Origin: Paraescarpia echinospica
Lineage: Eukaryota > Annelida > Polychaeta > Sabellida > Siboglinidae
Direction of reading: 5' to 3'
Length of the DNA: 64,000 nt
NCBI GenBank assembly: GCA_020002185.1
Contig: CM034534.1
Span: forward strand, 13,265,034 to 13,329,033
This document shows, piece after piece, positions 48,414 to 60,690 of the stretch. The notes under the pieces were generated by a model. That model worked only from the letters and a program-made list of their open reading frames with translations. It did not search any database and was not told the origin of the DNA. The first letter of the stretch is position 1, and the number at the start of each line of letters is the position of its first letter. The translations under genes were made by a program, and so were the position numbers.

Positions 48414-48894
48414 CCCTGTTTTTATCATCTGCTTTACCAAATGTTCTGAATGTTTGTTTTCCTATCGTTTTAGAAAATTATCTCGAAAAATTCACAATGA
48501 CAAGTTAGCTCGCTTTGGAAATACGTTATTTATATTTGACGAAATCACTGTTTAACAATTAAATGTTCTCCGACTAATGGTCCGATTCTATTCGTACACT
48601 CTGCTATTCACACTTTCACAAATTATCCGACCTAACGGAGAACATATATAATGATACTTTATACGGTTTACAGAATATTTTCTGAATGTATCTATTGTAC
48701 ACTAGATTTTTCCCAGTGATTTCTTTAGCTTCGCTATGCCAACGCAGAACAAAGATAAATAAGTCTCCTGAGGTTACTGGCCCACATTGAAGAGTCTCAG
48801 TTGAGAGTTTTGCAACGACATAGTATTTCTGACACGGCTGGTGTTGTGAGAATATGATGCTGCCGTTTCGAACCTCAGACACTTCATGTTGTTC
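48414..48894. other. Unannotated interval
   Basis: AT-rich sequence with no recognised gene or repeat. Confidence 0.5.
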
Positions 48895-49072
48895 CTGTTC
48901 GCGCAGCTGTGTGAATGAGTATCCTACTATCGACGTTGATGGGTATTTGTGTACGAATATCGTTGCATAGTAATGAGATGGTGTTGGGTTGAACAGGTCT
49001 ATCAGGGGGCAGTCCTAATGACTGGATACCGCGCTATAAAAGATCATACGTTACGTCTTCCCTTTACAGTCG
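48895..49072 (+). mobile_element. SINE family 1, copy S6, 5'-truncated
   Basis: Begins within the body (GCAGCTGTGTGAATGAGTAT, then ATGGGTATTTGTGTACGAA), passes GTTGAACAGGTCTATCAGGG and ends in the family tail (GCAGTCC, GACTGGATACCGCGCTATAA, then CTTCCCTTTAC). The tRNA-like head is missing. Confidence 0.8.
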
Positions 49073-49341
49073 AAATGTCTGGATCGCAAGACGTGCGTTA
49101 TACTTGGAACACCAAGCACGTGATAATAGTTCAGGTTTTGGTGTTTTATTGACAAATGGCGAACACAGACTCCACGGTGTTGCCACACCGATACAATACC
49201 ACAAGGTTACATAGACAAATGTACTGATTGAATAATGACTGTGTTCTTTGTACTAGAAGTACCCCGTCAATAGGACCTGTTCCTGTTCGAAGCAAGGTGT
49301 TCACCACGATTGTGTCTCCCCTGCATGTGGGTTCACGCAAG
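49073..49341. other. Unannotated spacer
   Basis: No gene or repeat is recognised. Confidence 0.5.
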
Positions 49342-49428
49342 CACGAACACGGATTAGTTCGTTTCCCAAACACAAAAACGGAGTCGTTCGTTACATAACC
49401 ACGAACACCGAGTCATTCGTTATTTGCA
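49342..49428. repeat. 29-bp tandem repeat, 3 copies
   Basis: Three 29-bp copies start at 49342, 49371 and 49400 with the consensus CACGAACACGGAGTCGTTCG, TT, then variable A-rich bases. Copies differ at several positions. Confidence 0.8.
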
Positions 49429-50609
49429 TAAGCATTTCGTTGCAACGATGTTGCTAGTCCGTAGTTTTTCCGATGATTTCTTCGAAACGCGTAATCGCTC
49501 CGACGGATAATTAATCGCCTTATCGGATAAAATGACGATATAGTTGGTTTACGCAGCTGTTACTTTGGCTGCGTTAATTAAATGTAAGCAAACTATAAGA
49601 AACGGCAGTTCTGCCACGTTTTCATATCATGGTTTTTCATTTTCATAGAGCTTGGGTTTGCGTAATTGCAGCTTTCTGCGAAGTGGCCTATCTAGGGCGA
49701 CTTGCCGTCACTTTGTATCGTCTCTACTGAACTGCGAAGACACGGCGATCAGAAATGCTTATGAAATAGATAGGGTATTTATATTTGATATAGACTCAGG
49801 GTCACACTAAAGGTGGGACTGAAACATGTCTTGGAGAAAGCAATAAGAATCAAAGTGAGAAAATGCGGACTAGAAATACCCACCTGATCACCTCTTCTTC
49901 ATACTGTCAATAGTCGTTGCAGGTGTGGCTTGTTTGCAAACGCATGACTTTGGTTGAACGTTTATACCCTTCCTGTCTGAGTTAGTCTAGCTTTCTCGTT
50001 GCAAGAGATCGTCTTCTTCTTCTCGCACAAACATACAGAGTGTTGTCGAGCAGCAATCGCTGATCCCCAAGTCCAGCTCTGCGTTGCCAGTCTCTCCGTT
50101 TTAAGCACCGTAGGGAGTGCAGTGGCTGATAAAGTGGTCTACTGGTCTACTTTCACACAGTCCCCAACTGCACAAATGTGTTTTGAATCTTCCAACTCCC
50201 GTTCGCAGGCGATTTAGCTTCGTCCATGCCTTTCGCGGGAAGTCGAAATGAGCACAGTGCACAGATGGTTCTGGAATGAACCTATGTTTTGACAGCCATC
50301 CGTCTCCCAATTTAGCTGATATCCAGTGAGCTGTTGTTTCACTTGGGCCCAGATTTTCATAAGTTCGTGTGCCACTCCGAAGAAACGTTGTCCTGACTTC
50401 AAGCGGTGTACCCTATAGTTCTTTCCGAGCAGATGGTCAGTGTTTTACACGCTTTTCTATTGCAGTTGCTCTTAGACACCCAGTGAGGATTCGTATGGAA
50501 TTGTTGATGCTGACATTCACTTTTGATGAGTATGCACTTCTGCACCACACCGGTGCACAGTATTCCGCAGGCGAATACATTAATGCCAAAATCTAGGCGC
50601 GTAGTTGTG
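49429..50609. other. Unannotated interval
   Basis: No gene or repeat is recognised; overlapping short frames on both strands at 50.0-50.6 kb have no domains. Confidence 0.45.
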
Positions 50610-51105
50610 TTCTTTGTATAAAGGACTTCCTAACTGTGGGTTCTATCTTGTCTGTTGTGTGAAAGACTTCCTCTTTGTGGATTCAATCGTGTCTTTTATA
50701 AAAGACTTCCTAACTGTGGATTATACTGTGTCCTTTTATAAACGACTTCCTAACTGTGGGTTCTATCGTGATCTTTTTAAACAACTTCCTCACTGCGGAT
50801 TCTATCGTGTCCTTCAGGTGAAAGACATCCTCACTACGGGTTCTATCGTGTCCTTCAGGTGAAATATTTCCTCACTGCGGGTTCTATCGTGTCCTTCAGG
50901 TGAAAGACATCCTCACTGCGGGTTCTATCGTGTCCTTCAGGTGAAAAACTTCCTCACTGCGGGTTCTATCGTGTCCTTCAGGTGAAAGACATCCTCACTG
51001 CGGGTTATATCGTGTCCTTCAGGTGAAAGACATCCTCACAGCGGGTTCTATCGTGTCATTCAGGTGAAAGACTTCCTCACTGCGGGTTCTATCGTGTCCT
51101 TCAAG
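50610..51105. repeat. 41-bp minisatellite, about 12 copies
   Basis: The right part has an exact 41-bp period (GAAAGACATCCTCACTGCGG, GTTCTATCGTGTCCTTCAGG, T; starts at 50902 and 50943). The left copies (50610-50800) are shorter and more diverged (ACTTCCTAACTGTGGATT...), repeating the pattern of one clean and one degraded flank. Confidence 0.95.
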
Positions 51106-51730
51106 TGGTGGTTTTGTTGTTTCCTATGTGTGAAAGAGTTCCGTACTGTCTGCTATATTGTGGTTTGTGAGTTTGGGTGGTCTTTGAGTCTTCATTGCAG
51201 AATTTATAAACACCATTGTTGATACCAAATTTACACAAGTGTTTATAAACAAAGTTCCTTATCTACAAGTGACAAAACTTTCTATTATGTTGAAATCTAA
51301 ACGCAAAATCGATATTGGTTCACTTATGTTATTCTTGGTTGTTTATTTGTTGTCATGTGCGTCATTCTCTTAAAAGTACACCTCGTGCGAGACACACAAA
51401 CTTACAAGGCGTGTCTCGAGAGCAGAAAGTATAAGAGGATGCTGATGAAAAACTGTCCAACAGAGCTACAATGGCAGATGTATATATGCATTTGCCGACG
51501 ATGCAGTTTACACAATAGGAACGTTGTGTAACTTTCCGATAAGGATAATTGTCTCCAGGTGTAGGTCCGACGTAATTGCCACCTACACTTGTGCTTATAG
51601 ATAATGGTAAATGCAATATAGACTTTCTCGTCGCTTCTCGCATATACATGTTTACGATGTACCAGTGGAATGCATGAGAGAGTACGGACAGTAAAGGTAT
51701 CGCTGCCAGCAGACATGATAAGGCAGACGC

Positions 51731-51735
<5 letters not shown>
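51106..51735. other. Unannotated interval
   Basis: No gene or repeat is recognised. Overlapping minus-strand open frames of 142 and 179 codons in 51362-51941 read through the TA run and have no domain; I do not call a gene. Confidence 0.4.

Positions 51736-51765
<30 letters not shown>
51736..51765. repeat. (TA)15 microsatellite
   Basis: An uninterrupted TA dinucleotide run. Confidence 0.97.
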
Positions 51766-51767
<2 letters not shown>

Positions 51768-51894
51768 CGCGTTATGCTTAGATGCTTCACATGTAAAATG
51801 AATAAATACTGAATACTTTTTAATGGTGAAGTTTACTGTTGCGGAAACACTTAGCGAACACCTGACGGATTCAACAATGCGCTTCGCATCCAAG

Positions 51895-52045
51895 TAGTGC
51901 TTCACGTTGATGTATGCTTCACATGCTGGTGTTTGCTTCACATGTCGATCTTTGCTTCACGTGTCGATTTTCACGAGTTGTTATTTTCGTCACTTGTCGG
52001 TGTTTGTTTCAAATGCCGATCGATGTCGCAAATGAAGACGGATGA
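51895..52045. repeat. Degenerate ~24-bp tandem repeat
   Basis: TGCTTCACATG(C/T)(C/T)G modules (TATGCTTCACATGCTGGTGT, TTGCTTCACATGTCGATC, TTGCTTCACGTGTCGATT, TTGTTTCAAATGCCGATC) recur about 6 times with drift. Confidence 0.65.
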
Positions 52046-52537
52046 TTCACGGGTCGAGTGAAATGAGACGCTTTATCATGTCAACACAGCACTGTTTCAC
52101 AAATATCTGGCAAATGGTTTAATGAACAGGATTACAATCTGCAGTTTCTCAAGATATGTAAATTAACATAATTATTATGTTTTGTTGTTCACGGAAATAA
52201 TTTGTATAGAAGTATTGCTTCTCTGTTTTCTTTCGCAAGACCAAGTTTGTTTCCTTACGTTACATTTGAGCAACGTGCTATCACACATGGCATGGCAACG
52301 GCGTTTTGATTTCCATGCAGACTGTGGTGTCTGTTTGTAAGCGTTTAATTACGACCCGTCACTGTGATAACACTTATTACATCCATAACCAAAGCTTAGC
52401 ATGAGGAATTACAACCCTACAACACTTGATGTAGCGACACCAAATAATGTATGGAAATTGAAATAACCACTATACTACAACAATAATATTAATTATGATA
52501 ATTAACTAATTTGTTAATTTTATTATTAAACAATACA
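52046..52537. other. Unannotated AT-rich interval
   Basis: No gene or repeat is recognised. Confidence 0.5.
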
Positions 52538-52628
52538 GTGTGTATGCAAGCGGGTGTGCATGCGTCCGTGCGTACATGCCATGCGCTCGTGTGTATGTGC
52601 GTGTATGCGCACACATACGTTCGTGTGC

Positions 52629-52684
<56 letters not shown>

Positions 52685-52687
52685 GTT

Positions 52688-52719
<32 letters not shown>

Positions 52720-52775
52720 CGCGCGTGCGCGTGCGTGCGTGTTTGCATGCGTGCGTGCGTGTGCGTGCGCAAATG
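52538..52775. repeat. GT / TGCG compound microsatellite
   Basis: Degenerate TGCG and GT repeats surround GT runs with TTTG interruptions (about 52630-52720). Cys-Val and Thr-His frames are artefacts. Confidence 0.95.
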
Positions 52776-53569
52776 GTGTGTGACGCCGAAGTCACATCAT
52801 GGACATTAAGGCTATTACAGTCCATCGGATATGTATTTTTATCAGCATTCTATACTGACCACACCGATCGCCTTCGAGGAGTGGCGGTGACTTTGTGGCT
52901 GTTGTATGGACGGTCACACCCACCCCGTCGTTAAGTCAGTATTACAATCATAACCATGAATAACCTACAAATGCTTTCGCGTTTTGTTAGGGGACCGAGT
53001 GAACATTCCTAACGCTCTGACTGATACAATCGGTTATCTTCATTACTTGAACGGTCCACGATATAACACCTGTACAAATACATTATATTAGGCATTTATT
53101 CGATGATCGGTCATCTAACGTCATGATTTTTGACAGAATATCTTTCAGGATTTTGACAACACCCCAAAATAGTACGACTACCTGTTGTAAACAATAGAGA
53201 TGGCAGATAAGGGCAGGTGTGACGAAGCAATATGTGGTGTCGTTGATATAAGGTCCTTTTAACTAACTATACCTCAGTGACGCGACCGTGTTGGAATGTC
53301 TCGGTGCGTAGGAGCGCGAGCACTGCTTGTTATAATCCGCGCGACAAAGTCGTGTCAAAAGTCGCGTTGACGAAAAAACGGTTGATACAAAACGGATGAA
53401 TTCATCATCAGGTGGGTGGGTGGGTATTGGGTGAAATTTTTTGGTGACATCAATTACGTGTATTATGGTTGTGTCGATCGTTGGTGTTGGTGCACTGTTA
53501 CTATCTAACGCTGTCATCTGTACTGTAAGCGTATTAACGTTTGGCCTAATTAATAGAGTGACACAGTTT
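52776..53569. other. Unannotated interval
   Basis: No gene or repeat is recognised. Confidence 0.5.
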
Positions 53570-53830
53570 ACTCCAAGACAGTGTCTACGTTTGATCGAGG
53601 AGAGTGTTTAAGTTTGCTCTAAGAGAATGTCTACGTTTTATATATAAGAATGTTTACGTTTGCTGTAAGAGAGCGTTACTTTTCTCTAACAAAGTGTCCA
53701 TTTTTGCTCTAAGACAGTTTCTTCGTTTGCTCTGATATATTTTATACGTTTGTTCTAATGGAGTGTCTATATGATACGTATGCTTAAGGAAACTGTTTAA
53801 ATTTGCTCTAATAGTTTACATGTCAACGTT
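53570..53830. repeat. Degenerate ~27-30-bp tandem repeat
   Basis: About nine modules around ACGTTTGCTCTAAGAGAGTG, TCT, heavily drifted (TTTGCTGTAAGAGAGCGTTA; TTTGCTCTGATATATTTTAT). An old array. Confidence 0.7.
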
Positions 53831-54955
53831 TTCTCGAGAAGTGTGTCAACTGCTGTACACATCAGGCAGTGGATGCTGCAATTACGTGTTTGTCGCTCTG
53901 CTCTTTGTCTCTGAGGTCCTTGGTTGAGGCGGATCTCGACTCTGGTCTACAGTTTTGGTTTACATATATTATTTTCTTCTGTCACTACTTCTGTATCACT
54001 GTAGTCTGTAGTCTCGTTCTCCACTCGCGTTCCAATCACGCCAAATTTCTCTTCACACCGTCTCGCCACATCAGTCGACGCGATCTTCCTCCTCACACTG
54101 TACCCTTCACTCTAAGCACACCCGCATTCCTCGTCAACCGTTCCCCTCCCATTCGTTCGACGTGTAGAGCAAATGAACCCGACTCCTCACCAACTTTCTC
54201 CCAAACCCTCTTTCTCAACTTCCACTTCCCGTATCTCCTCCATTCCTCCCTCCACGAGATCGTAGAAACGATACTTTAAACGTTACCAACATAATTATGT
54301 ATCTTAATTAGATGACAGACACCGGTGACATCATCGATAAATACTTCTACAATGAGTTATTATTGCCACACCACCCACGATGTGGCGTAAAGTCATTCTC
54401 CGCTTGGATAGTCGCGTTCGATTGTATCGCGAATCCTTACAACTACGACGTTGTTACGTGGAGTGGGAGGCATTGAGAACGTGTGCGGTTAAGTTGCAGC
54501 CATTTTCAGCCAGGTATTATGAGCAGCCACACCGGTGTTTAATTGCTTTCATTTGCATCCCACCCAGGTTGAGTTTCGAGTGAGAACAGGGCCGGTATGC
54601 AGCGGTGGATTTGGCTTTCGTTTAAGGCGTTACAAAGGAGGACAGTTTCAGGAAATATGCGGGACTTGGTCAAGGATGTCGTGCGTGGATAATGTGTGAC
54701 GTCACTGCGTGTAAAAAAAAGAGAGGCGACTACGTGGTGTCGGTAGATTTGATGGGATAATAAACCGAACATTCAGACACGGATATGTTTAACACTCGTG
54801 ATGCGTAAACTGCGAACACTGATGGCGGTTGGCAGTTGAATCAGCATTACCTTTCTCCGACCAACACTTGAACTTGTCACAATTAGCCAGTTCATCACAG
54901 TTCAGTTACGCCAGTTGGATAGTCTTCATTTATTGACAAATACATACGGTGGTGT
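53831..54955. other. Unannotated interval
   Basis: A C/T-rich patch (about 54050-54260) keeps a 136-codon plus frame open (53869-54279) without any recognisable domain. A TGACGTCA palindrome lies at 54697-54704. Confidence 0.4.
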
Positions 54956-54958
54956 AAC

Positions 54959-54990
54959 ACGACGACGACGACGGCGACGACGACGACAGC
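54959..54990. repeat. (ACG)n trinucleotide tract
   Basis: ACGACGACGACGACGGCGAC, then GACGACGACAGC: about ten ACG-type triplets with one or two changes. Confidence 0.9.
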
Positions 54991-55221
54991 TCAAGGGATT
55001 CCACATTTGGGGTCCTTTGAGCCACTTCACTTGCTTCCACTACTTTGCAAGTCTTTGGAATTTGACTTACCGAGTCTCATAAATTTCAGGATCCTCTTAT
55101 AGACGACTTATTTATTTATTCGATAGTGTATTTCAATGTTAAAAACTGTGTTATAAGTTGGTGTATCGCTGAAAACGTGGAGAGTGTCTCACAGTCAACC
55201 TTTCCTTATATACGAGCTACT

Positions 55222-55376
55222 GCTGTATAAAAGGATCGATTTCCCGGAGTAATTGCTGCGTAGCTGAATTCGCATTGATGATGTATTGACTAAGTTGGCC
55301 AGACTGTGAAGCACTTCCAGCAATCTTTCACCGGATACTGCGCTGTATAATTTACCTTTATTTTACCACACCTGAA
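55222..55376 (+). mobile_element. SINE family 1, copy S7, 5'-truncated
   Basis: Starts in the body (TGCTGCGTAGCTGAATTCGC), continues to the tail (CTTTCACCGGATACTGCGCT, GTATAATTTACCTTTATTTT) and ends in TTTACC-type repeats. The head is missing. Confidence 0.7.
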
Positions 55377-55775
55377 GCGGCCACAACCCGTGCACGCGTG
55401 TACATGCCCCGCGCGCAGCACATACTTCGCCCGCTAACGCAGCGCGACTGGCTTGCGGAAATGCATCGCTTCCTGTCTTACGACCGGACGCGTGCCAATG
55501 ACAAACCACTAAATAGTCTGTGTGACGGCGTTGTAGCGTGACCACCGAACAGTGCCGACGAAAACAAACACGACGCCCTCACACAAAACCAACCGGCAAC
55601 GGTTACAAAGTAGCATTGCCTGGGCGCGGTCGGCCGTGCGTGACGAGTGGTGCCAGTGATCAGCCACGCGTGTCGACGACTGGTTGCCGAAGACGTCTCC
55701 ACGGCAGACAACCACTGCGTACGGCGTCGGCGCCAGGAAGTGGCACCGAGTCGTTATAAAACTCTTCGGTGTACG
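55377..55775. promoter_or_regulatory. CpG-dense stretch with TATA-like motif, candidate promoter
   Basis: I count about 44 CpG dinucleotides in 55381-55740, clearly more than its base composition would predict (my rough expectation is in the high twenties). A TTATAAAAC TATA-like motif lies at about 55755-55763 on the plus strand at the island edge. Open frames on both strands cross it without a recognisable domain. This fits an unmethylated promoter/first-exon region, but no downstream gene is seen within the window. Confidence 0.3.
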
Positions 55776-56794
55776 GAAGTAGGATTATAACACATCCCTG
55801 TTTGCATTCACAAATGCAAACTGTTATCCAATATAAATGCAATGGAGTTCAAGTTTGGATATCATATATAATTTATTGTTATACTAAATAAATAGTAGAA
55901 CGCCCTCCGAACATATCGACTGCCGTAGAACAACTCTAACGACAGTGGGAGGTTTTACGAATCGGGATTATTATGTTGCATGCATGTGCATAACAAATAG
56001 AAGACAGTTACAGGAATGTGTGATAGACATGTTCGTGTTGCAAACACTGTTGTTTAATCCCTTGTTTAGTATTATCTGTAGTGTCGTCCGCGGTCGCACG
56101 CTAGAGCCACCATTGTCCGCTTTGAAGTACTCGACAATAGCAAGTTGGACAGGGAAGTTCTGTCACTCGTTACACATTACCGAAGAGTCGCCAGTGGGCT
56201 TTCCGGACCAATCGGCTTCTTGGATATAGGTATTTTTAAAATACATACGAACAGTATATGACACGACAGGACACTTGTGGACTTGCCATGACTGATACAG
56301 AAGCATATTTGATCGGGTACAGTGCTCTACAGGAACGTGACTTGTGAAATGTACGACTACTCTTGTAACGCGTTCATCATCATTGTACTCGCCGCTTTTA
56401 CTACACTCCCTTGTGAATGTACATTTCTTGTCTTTACCCATGACGTGTTCGGGCCCCTACGGTTAATTGATGACCACCGTGATTGCCAAAATATATAAAT
56501 ATACCCTAATGGTACAGTGCACGGGCCCCCCTCGGTGAAAACATCACTTTCGTGTCCACGTAACAAATGTGTTTGTTATCTCGCCGCTTCCGCTGTGTTG
56601 ACATTGACAAATGCCTAAGTCCGGCTGTTTCTATTACTGCAGGAACATCAACTATTATTGTCTCCACCGCCACCACCTCTGTCGCCAACATCGTCACATC
56701 GTCATCGTCAACATCAAGAGACCCACCACTATACCAAAACCACCATCACTATCGAAACCACCACCGCCACTACCGCCACACCTTCAAAACTGCC
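55776..56794. other. Unannotated interval
   Basis: No gene or repeat is recognised. Confidence 0.5.
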
Positions 56795-56869
56795 ACTGCC
56801 ACCACCACTACCACCACTACCACCACTACCACCACCACCACCACCACCACCATCACCACCACCACCATA

Positions 56870-56924
<55 letters not shown>

Positions 56925-56982
56925 TCATAACCGCCGCCGCCGCCGCCGCCACCACCACCACCATCATTACCACCACCACATC
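56795..56982. repeat. (CCA)n / (GCC)n trinucleotide repeat
   Basis: CCACCACTA and CCA runs (about 56795-56868) surround two GCC runs (about 56870-56920 and 56931-56950) and return to CCA. All three frames are open (Thr, His or Pro; Ala or Arg) purely because of the repeat. The GCC part is CpG-rich. Confidence 0.96.
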
Positions 56983-58639
56983 AATCATCTGCGATAAGCA
57001 GACATAACACGTAACAAGATGTCGGCGTGTAGTAACCGACACAACAAAGAGGCTGCAGGTGTACTTGTTTGTCGACTCATTGTGTAGACACTTCCGAGGT
57101 TTTGTGTGTTTGGTCGTGGGCACGGTGCAATTACTCTGAATGTCACATTTAAAACATATTGCTAACAGCTGTAGGTCATTCCTATGTTTTATCTGCAACA
57201 TACACTATTTTGGTCAACACCTTTTGTTTTCGGTGAACCACAAAGTTCCAACCCCTGACATCCCAGTAAATGTTTATTGTGTTAAACTTTATATGACATT
57301 TCACTAACAGCTGTATCTCATCTGAACGAGGTTTTATGTAATATGTTACTTCGCAAACTAACCGCTAATCCTCCTGCGAAACTATTCATCATTATTCATC
57401 ATAATTACAACAGAGGGCGCTCCTGTGCTGATGAACTAGCCACATACCACCATTGTGAGAACGCCCACAACCATCCCAAAAGAAACTACTTTAGTGAATG
57501 GTCTCCGCATGTTTTATTGAGCCTTAATATCAAACCATTTTTCGTCGCTGTTCACGTCGATTTATTGCGTCCTCTTGGGCCGCGTGTGCCTGTTTGTGTG
57601 CGCCTGTCAAGCCATAACTAAGACTTGTTTTCGCTGCATGACAATTCGCGCGACAAACGCCGTGCAAACAATGGCGTCTATGTCCGGTGGGCGAATGTTC
57701 GTTGCGTGCTACAATACTTGTAGTACGGCAAAACTATGTCGATGATGTAAAGTCAGTTCGTTTTATTGTTGTGTGCTCCGAGCGTCGACATCATTATGGG
57801 GTTTGGGGTGCTAAGGGGCGGGCCACACTAACAACGATGGAGCTCGTTTAAAACACATTTTCACCTTAAAAAATAACTAATGCGATTATGGGGAGAGATA
57901 CGATTGGCTGTCAATGGTTGGTGGACGAGGAACAATAAGTTGATTCAAGAACTGATATACTTTAGTTATAAAACACGTATCATACTATGAACTAGTAACA
58001 CCATCAACCAGAAGACTGCGCGAAGATTACAAAGATATATAAAACAAATAGTATCGAACGGTTATGAATATATGATAAATGTATGGTTTTTGCTTTTGCA
58101 ATCACCGTTTAATCCCATTGAGAATCAAGTTCGTTCATGTTAAAACGTGTAGTGTGTAAATATACAGATCCCTGTGCAAAATCATATGCCCAATCGGTTG
58201 AACAAATTATCACCATATAACACGTTGTCATTACTTTTGTAATATGTGTATGTAATGCATATGACTTTTTTGAAGCACTTCATAGTAAATGTCTGGACTC
58301 GTCTTTCTGCTTCTGCTATCCCAATGATAGAAAAGAATGGCAAACTACCAATGCTCTATTGTTTTTACGCTTGACTGGACAGTTTTGATTTCTGTTGTTG
58401 AATTGCCAATCTTATTTGAATGAGTCTATTTCCCAACGATTCTGGTTGGTCGATATTACTTTCAGCCTCCCCTCCTCTCAGACGAAAGTGTGTAAAAATT
58501 GAAATGATGATACCAATATATTAACAGTACCTGTCAGAAACGTAGACTATCGAAGTTCGACGCCAGAACTAAATTACCTCAGACCCTCCCTCCTCCAAAC
58601 GAAAGTGATTTCGTCTGATATCGGACATCGACGTTCTGA
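56983..58639. other. Unannotated interval of about 1.7 kb
   Basis: No gene is recognised. CTCCCCTCCTCTCAGACGAA (about 58466-58485) and CCTCCCTCCTCCAAACGAAA (about 58585-58604) are a diverged ~115-bp-spaced duplicate at the edge of the LINE remnant. Confidence 0.4.
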
Positions 58640-59225
58640 GATGAACCCTAAGGACTACTTCTTATAAGGTAAATATCGTCGGCAAATCAGAAATTGCAAA
58701 TGGGCCTTTCAATTATAGACACGGTGAAGTCTTGACGGGTCGCTTGCATTATGTTCTCGAGGAATAGTTGTTGAAAGATAAAACCTAAAGTTGTCCAGAA
58801 AGGGTATCCAAGTTGATTGATCAGATGTGCTGCATTGCTTGAACTGTCATATTACGCCTGTATAAATAGTGCAGAATCTTCATCAAACTTGTATATTTTA
58901 TCTTGACATGCAACAAGCTTTCGAGCAAGATACGGTAGAAAGCTTTCTTGAAGTCTACGAAGGTGTGGGGAAATGCACATGTTTTTCTGGGTTCTGTCTT
59001 ATACAGGTGACCTGCTCCCGTCCATAAATCCTCCCTTGTTCTCCCGACAGTATTTCTTCTACTTTCGTTTTGAGCTAATTCGAGATGACTCAACTTGACC
59101 ATAGACGGATTGCCGATTAGGCTAATGGTTCTGAAATATTTGTGCAGTATTTGATGTGCCTTATGAGGGAATGGAATGACCAATGGTCTAGTCTTTTTCT
59201 TGGGCCATTGGTTTATCTCCAAATT
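58640..59225 (-). pseudogene. RTE-like LINE reverse-transcriptase remnant
   Basis: Minus-strand pieces in element order: TRPLVIPFPHKAHQ, then FRTISLIGNPSMVKL (the YRTISLI motif), TFVDFKKAFYRILLESLL (block with the first catalytic Asp), YLYRRNMTVQA; then after frameshifts FWTTLGF (start of the canonical VRQG block, mostly deleted), LENIMQATRQDFTVSI, ERPICNF-stop and the catalytic FADDIYLI near 58675. The order and spacing match the animal LINE group whose RT reads NYRTISLIS...FIDFKKAFDR...FADDI. Multiple frameshifts, stops and a small deletion make it dead. Assignment to RTE-like rather than another clade is tentative. Confidence 0.7.
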
Positions 59226-59348
59226 TGTGTATGTAAAACAAACGGACGAAAATTGTAGTCATCAAAAGGTTGAACGAGACGATGGTTGCTGTATGTGTAA
59301 ACATACAATACAAATGTATATATGGACGTACACTAATATATATATATG

Positions 59349-59349
<1 letters not shown>

Positions 59350-59440
<91 letters not shown>

Positions 59441-59483
59441 TGTGTGTGTATCGAGACCAAGACATACATACATACACACACAC

Positions 59484-59528
<45 letters not shown>

Positions 59529-59530
59529 TA
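59350..59530. repeat. (GT)n ... (CA)n opposed microsatellites
   Basis: A short TATATA patch leads into a GT run (about 59355-59440), a 30-bp spacer (TATCGAGACCAAGACATACA and more), then a CA run (about 59473-59523). The two runs are reverse complements around a short spacer. Confidence 0.96.
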
Positions 59531-60254
59531 CATATGCATTAACGTGAACACAAATGTATATATCAATATGTAATGTATATGAATATATTATGTACGAGTG
59601 CATATATGTTTGCATACACGAATGGATGCATAAATGCAATCGTGAATACATACATGAATGCATATATTTGAACATACAATCACGTGTACACGCGCACGCA
59701 AAGACACACACGCACGTACGCATGCATGCACACCGTGCATACACTGGACTTGATAATTTGATATACAAACTAAGTAAAGTGAACGTAATTCAAAACGGGC
59801 AATTTCGTACGGAAATTTGCTTTTTGTGGAAGAAATCTGAGCTATATACGTAAAGGGAGTAAAAGGTAAGTATGAGTTAATCACTACTTGACATAACACA
59901 GCCTTTGACAACACGCAAGTGACTGTTGTAACCCAAACTGAAGCAAAAACAAAGGAAAGACGTCAATATGTTTGTGGGATCTAAACTTATTGTTGTGCGG
60001 AAACTGGAAAGCGTTACCGTTATCCGTGTGTATATCTCTTATAGGACAACTATAACGTGATTTGTTACAATGCCGGCTTATTACGACGTGAGCAGCCATA
60101 TAACTACGCCCATATTTGACAACGAATAGAAAGGCGGGCGGAAACAGAAGACGCGCTGGTGTATGATAGCAATACGCAGACGCACGAACGAATACAATGC
60201 ACATGCTAGTTTACCGTGCTTATATTGTGAAGCACCAATGTATTTATACAAACG
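59531..60254. other. Unannotated interval
   Basis: ATG/CATA-rich low-complexity text up to about 59750, then featureless sequence. No gene is recognised. Confidence 0.45.
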
Positions 60255-60383
<129 letters not shown>

Positions 60384-60447
60384 GATAGACTTATAAAACA
60401 CGTACAGCTAATAGCATATGTGTAGCTATAGGAAATATTCCACGACA

Positions 60448-60453
60448 CACACA

Positions 60454-60493
<40 letters not shown>

Positions 60494-60560
60494 GACACGC
60501 AGACACACACACAGACAACAACAGACAGACATACAGAGGCAGGCAGGCAGGCAGGCAGGC

Positions 60561-60653
<93 letters not shown>

Positions 60654-60690
60654 TACAGACAGACAGACAGACAGACAGACAGAGACACAG
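60448..60690. repeat. Compound (GCAC)n / (GGCA)n / (GACA)n microsatellite
   Basis: GCAC (about 60450-60492), a mixed CAGACACA patch, GGCA (60537-60560), then GACA (60561-60682) with one CATA interruption. The GGCA-to-GACA order is the same as at 21.9-22.3 kb. Confidence 0.96.

Noticed and set aside
47610..48555. Serial 74-141-codon frames that look like a hydrophobic repeat protein
   Set aside because: The 76-bp period shifts the frame in each unit, so the same translation appears in three registers; not a coding repeat.
56567..57201. Poly-Thr, poly-His/Arg and poly-Ala/Val open frames
   Set aside because: All arise from the CCA/GCC trinucleotide repeat on both strands. No non-repeat domain is attached.
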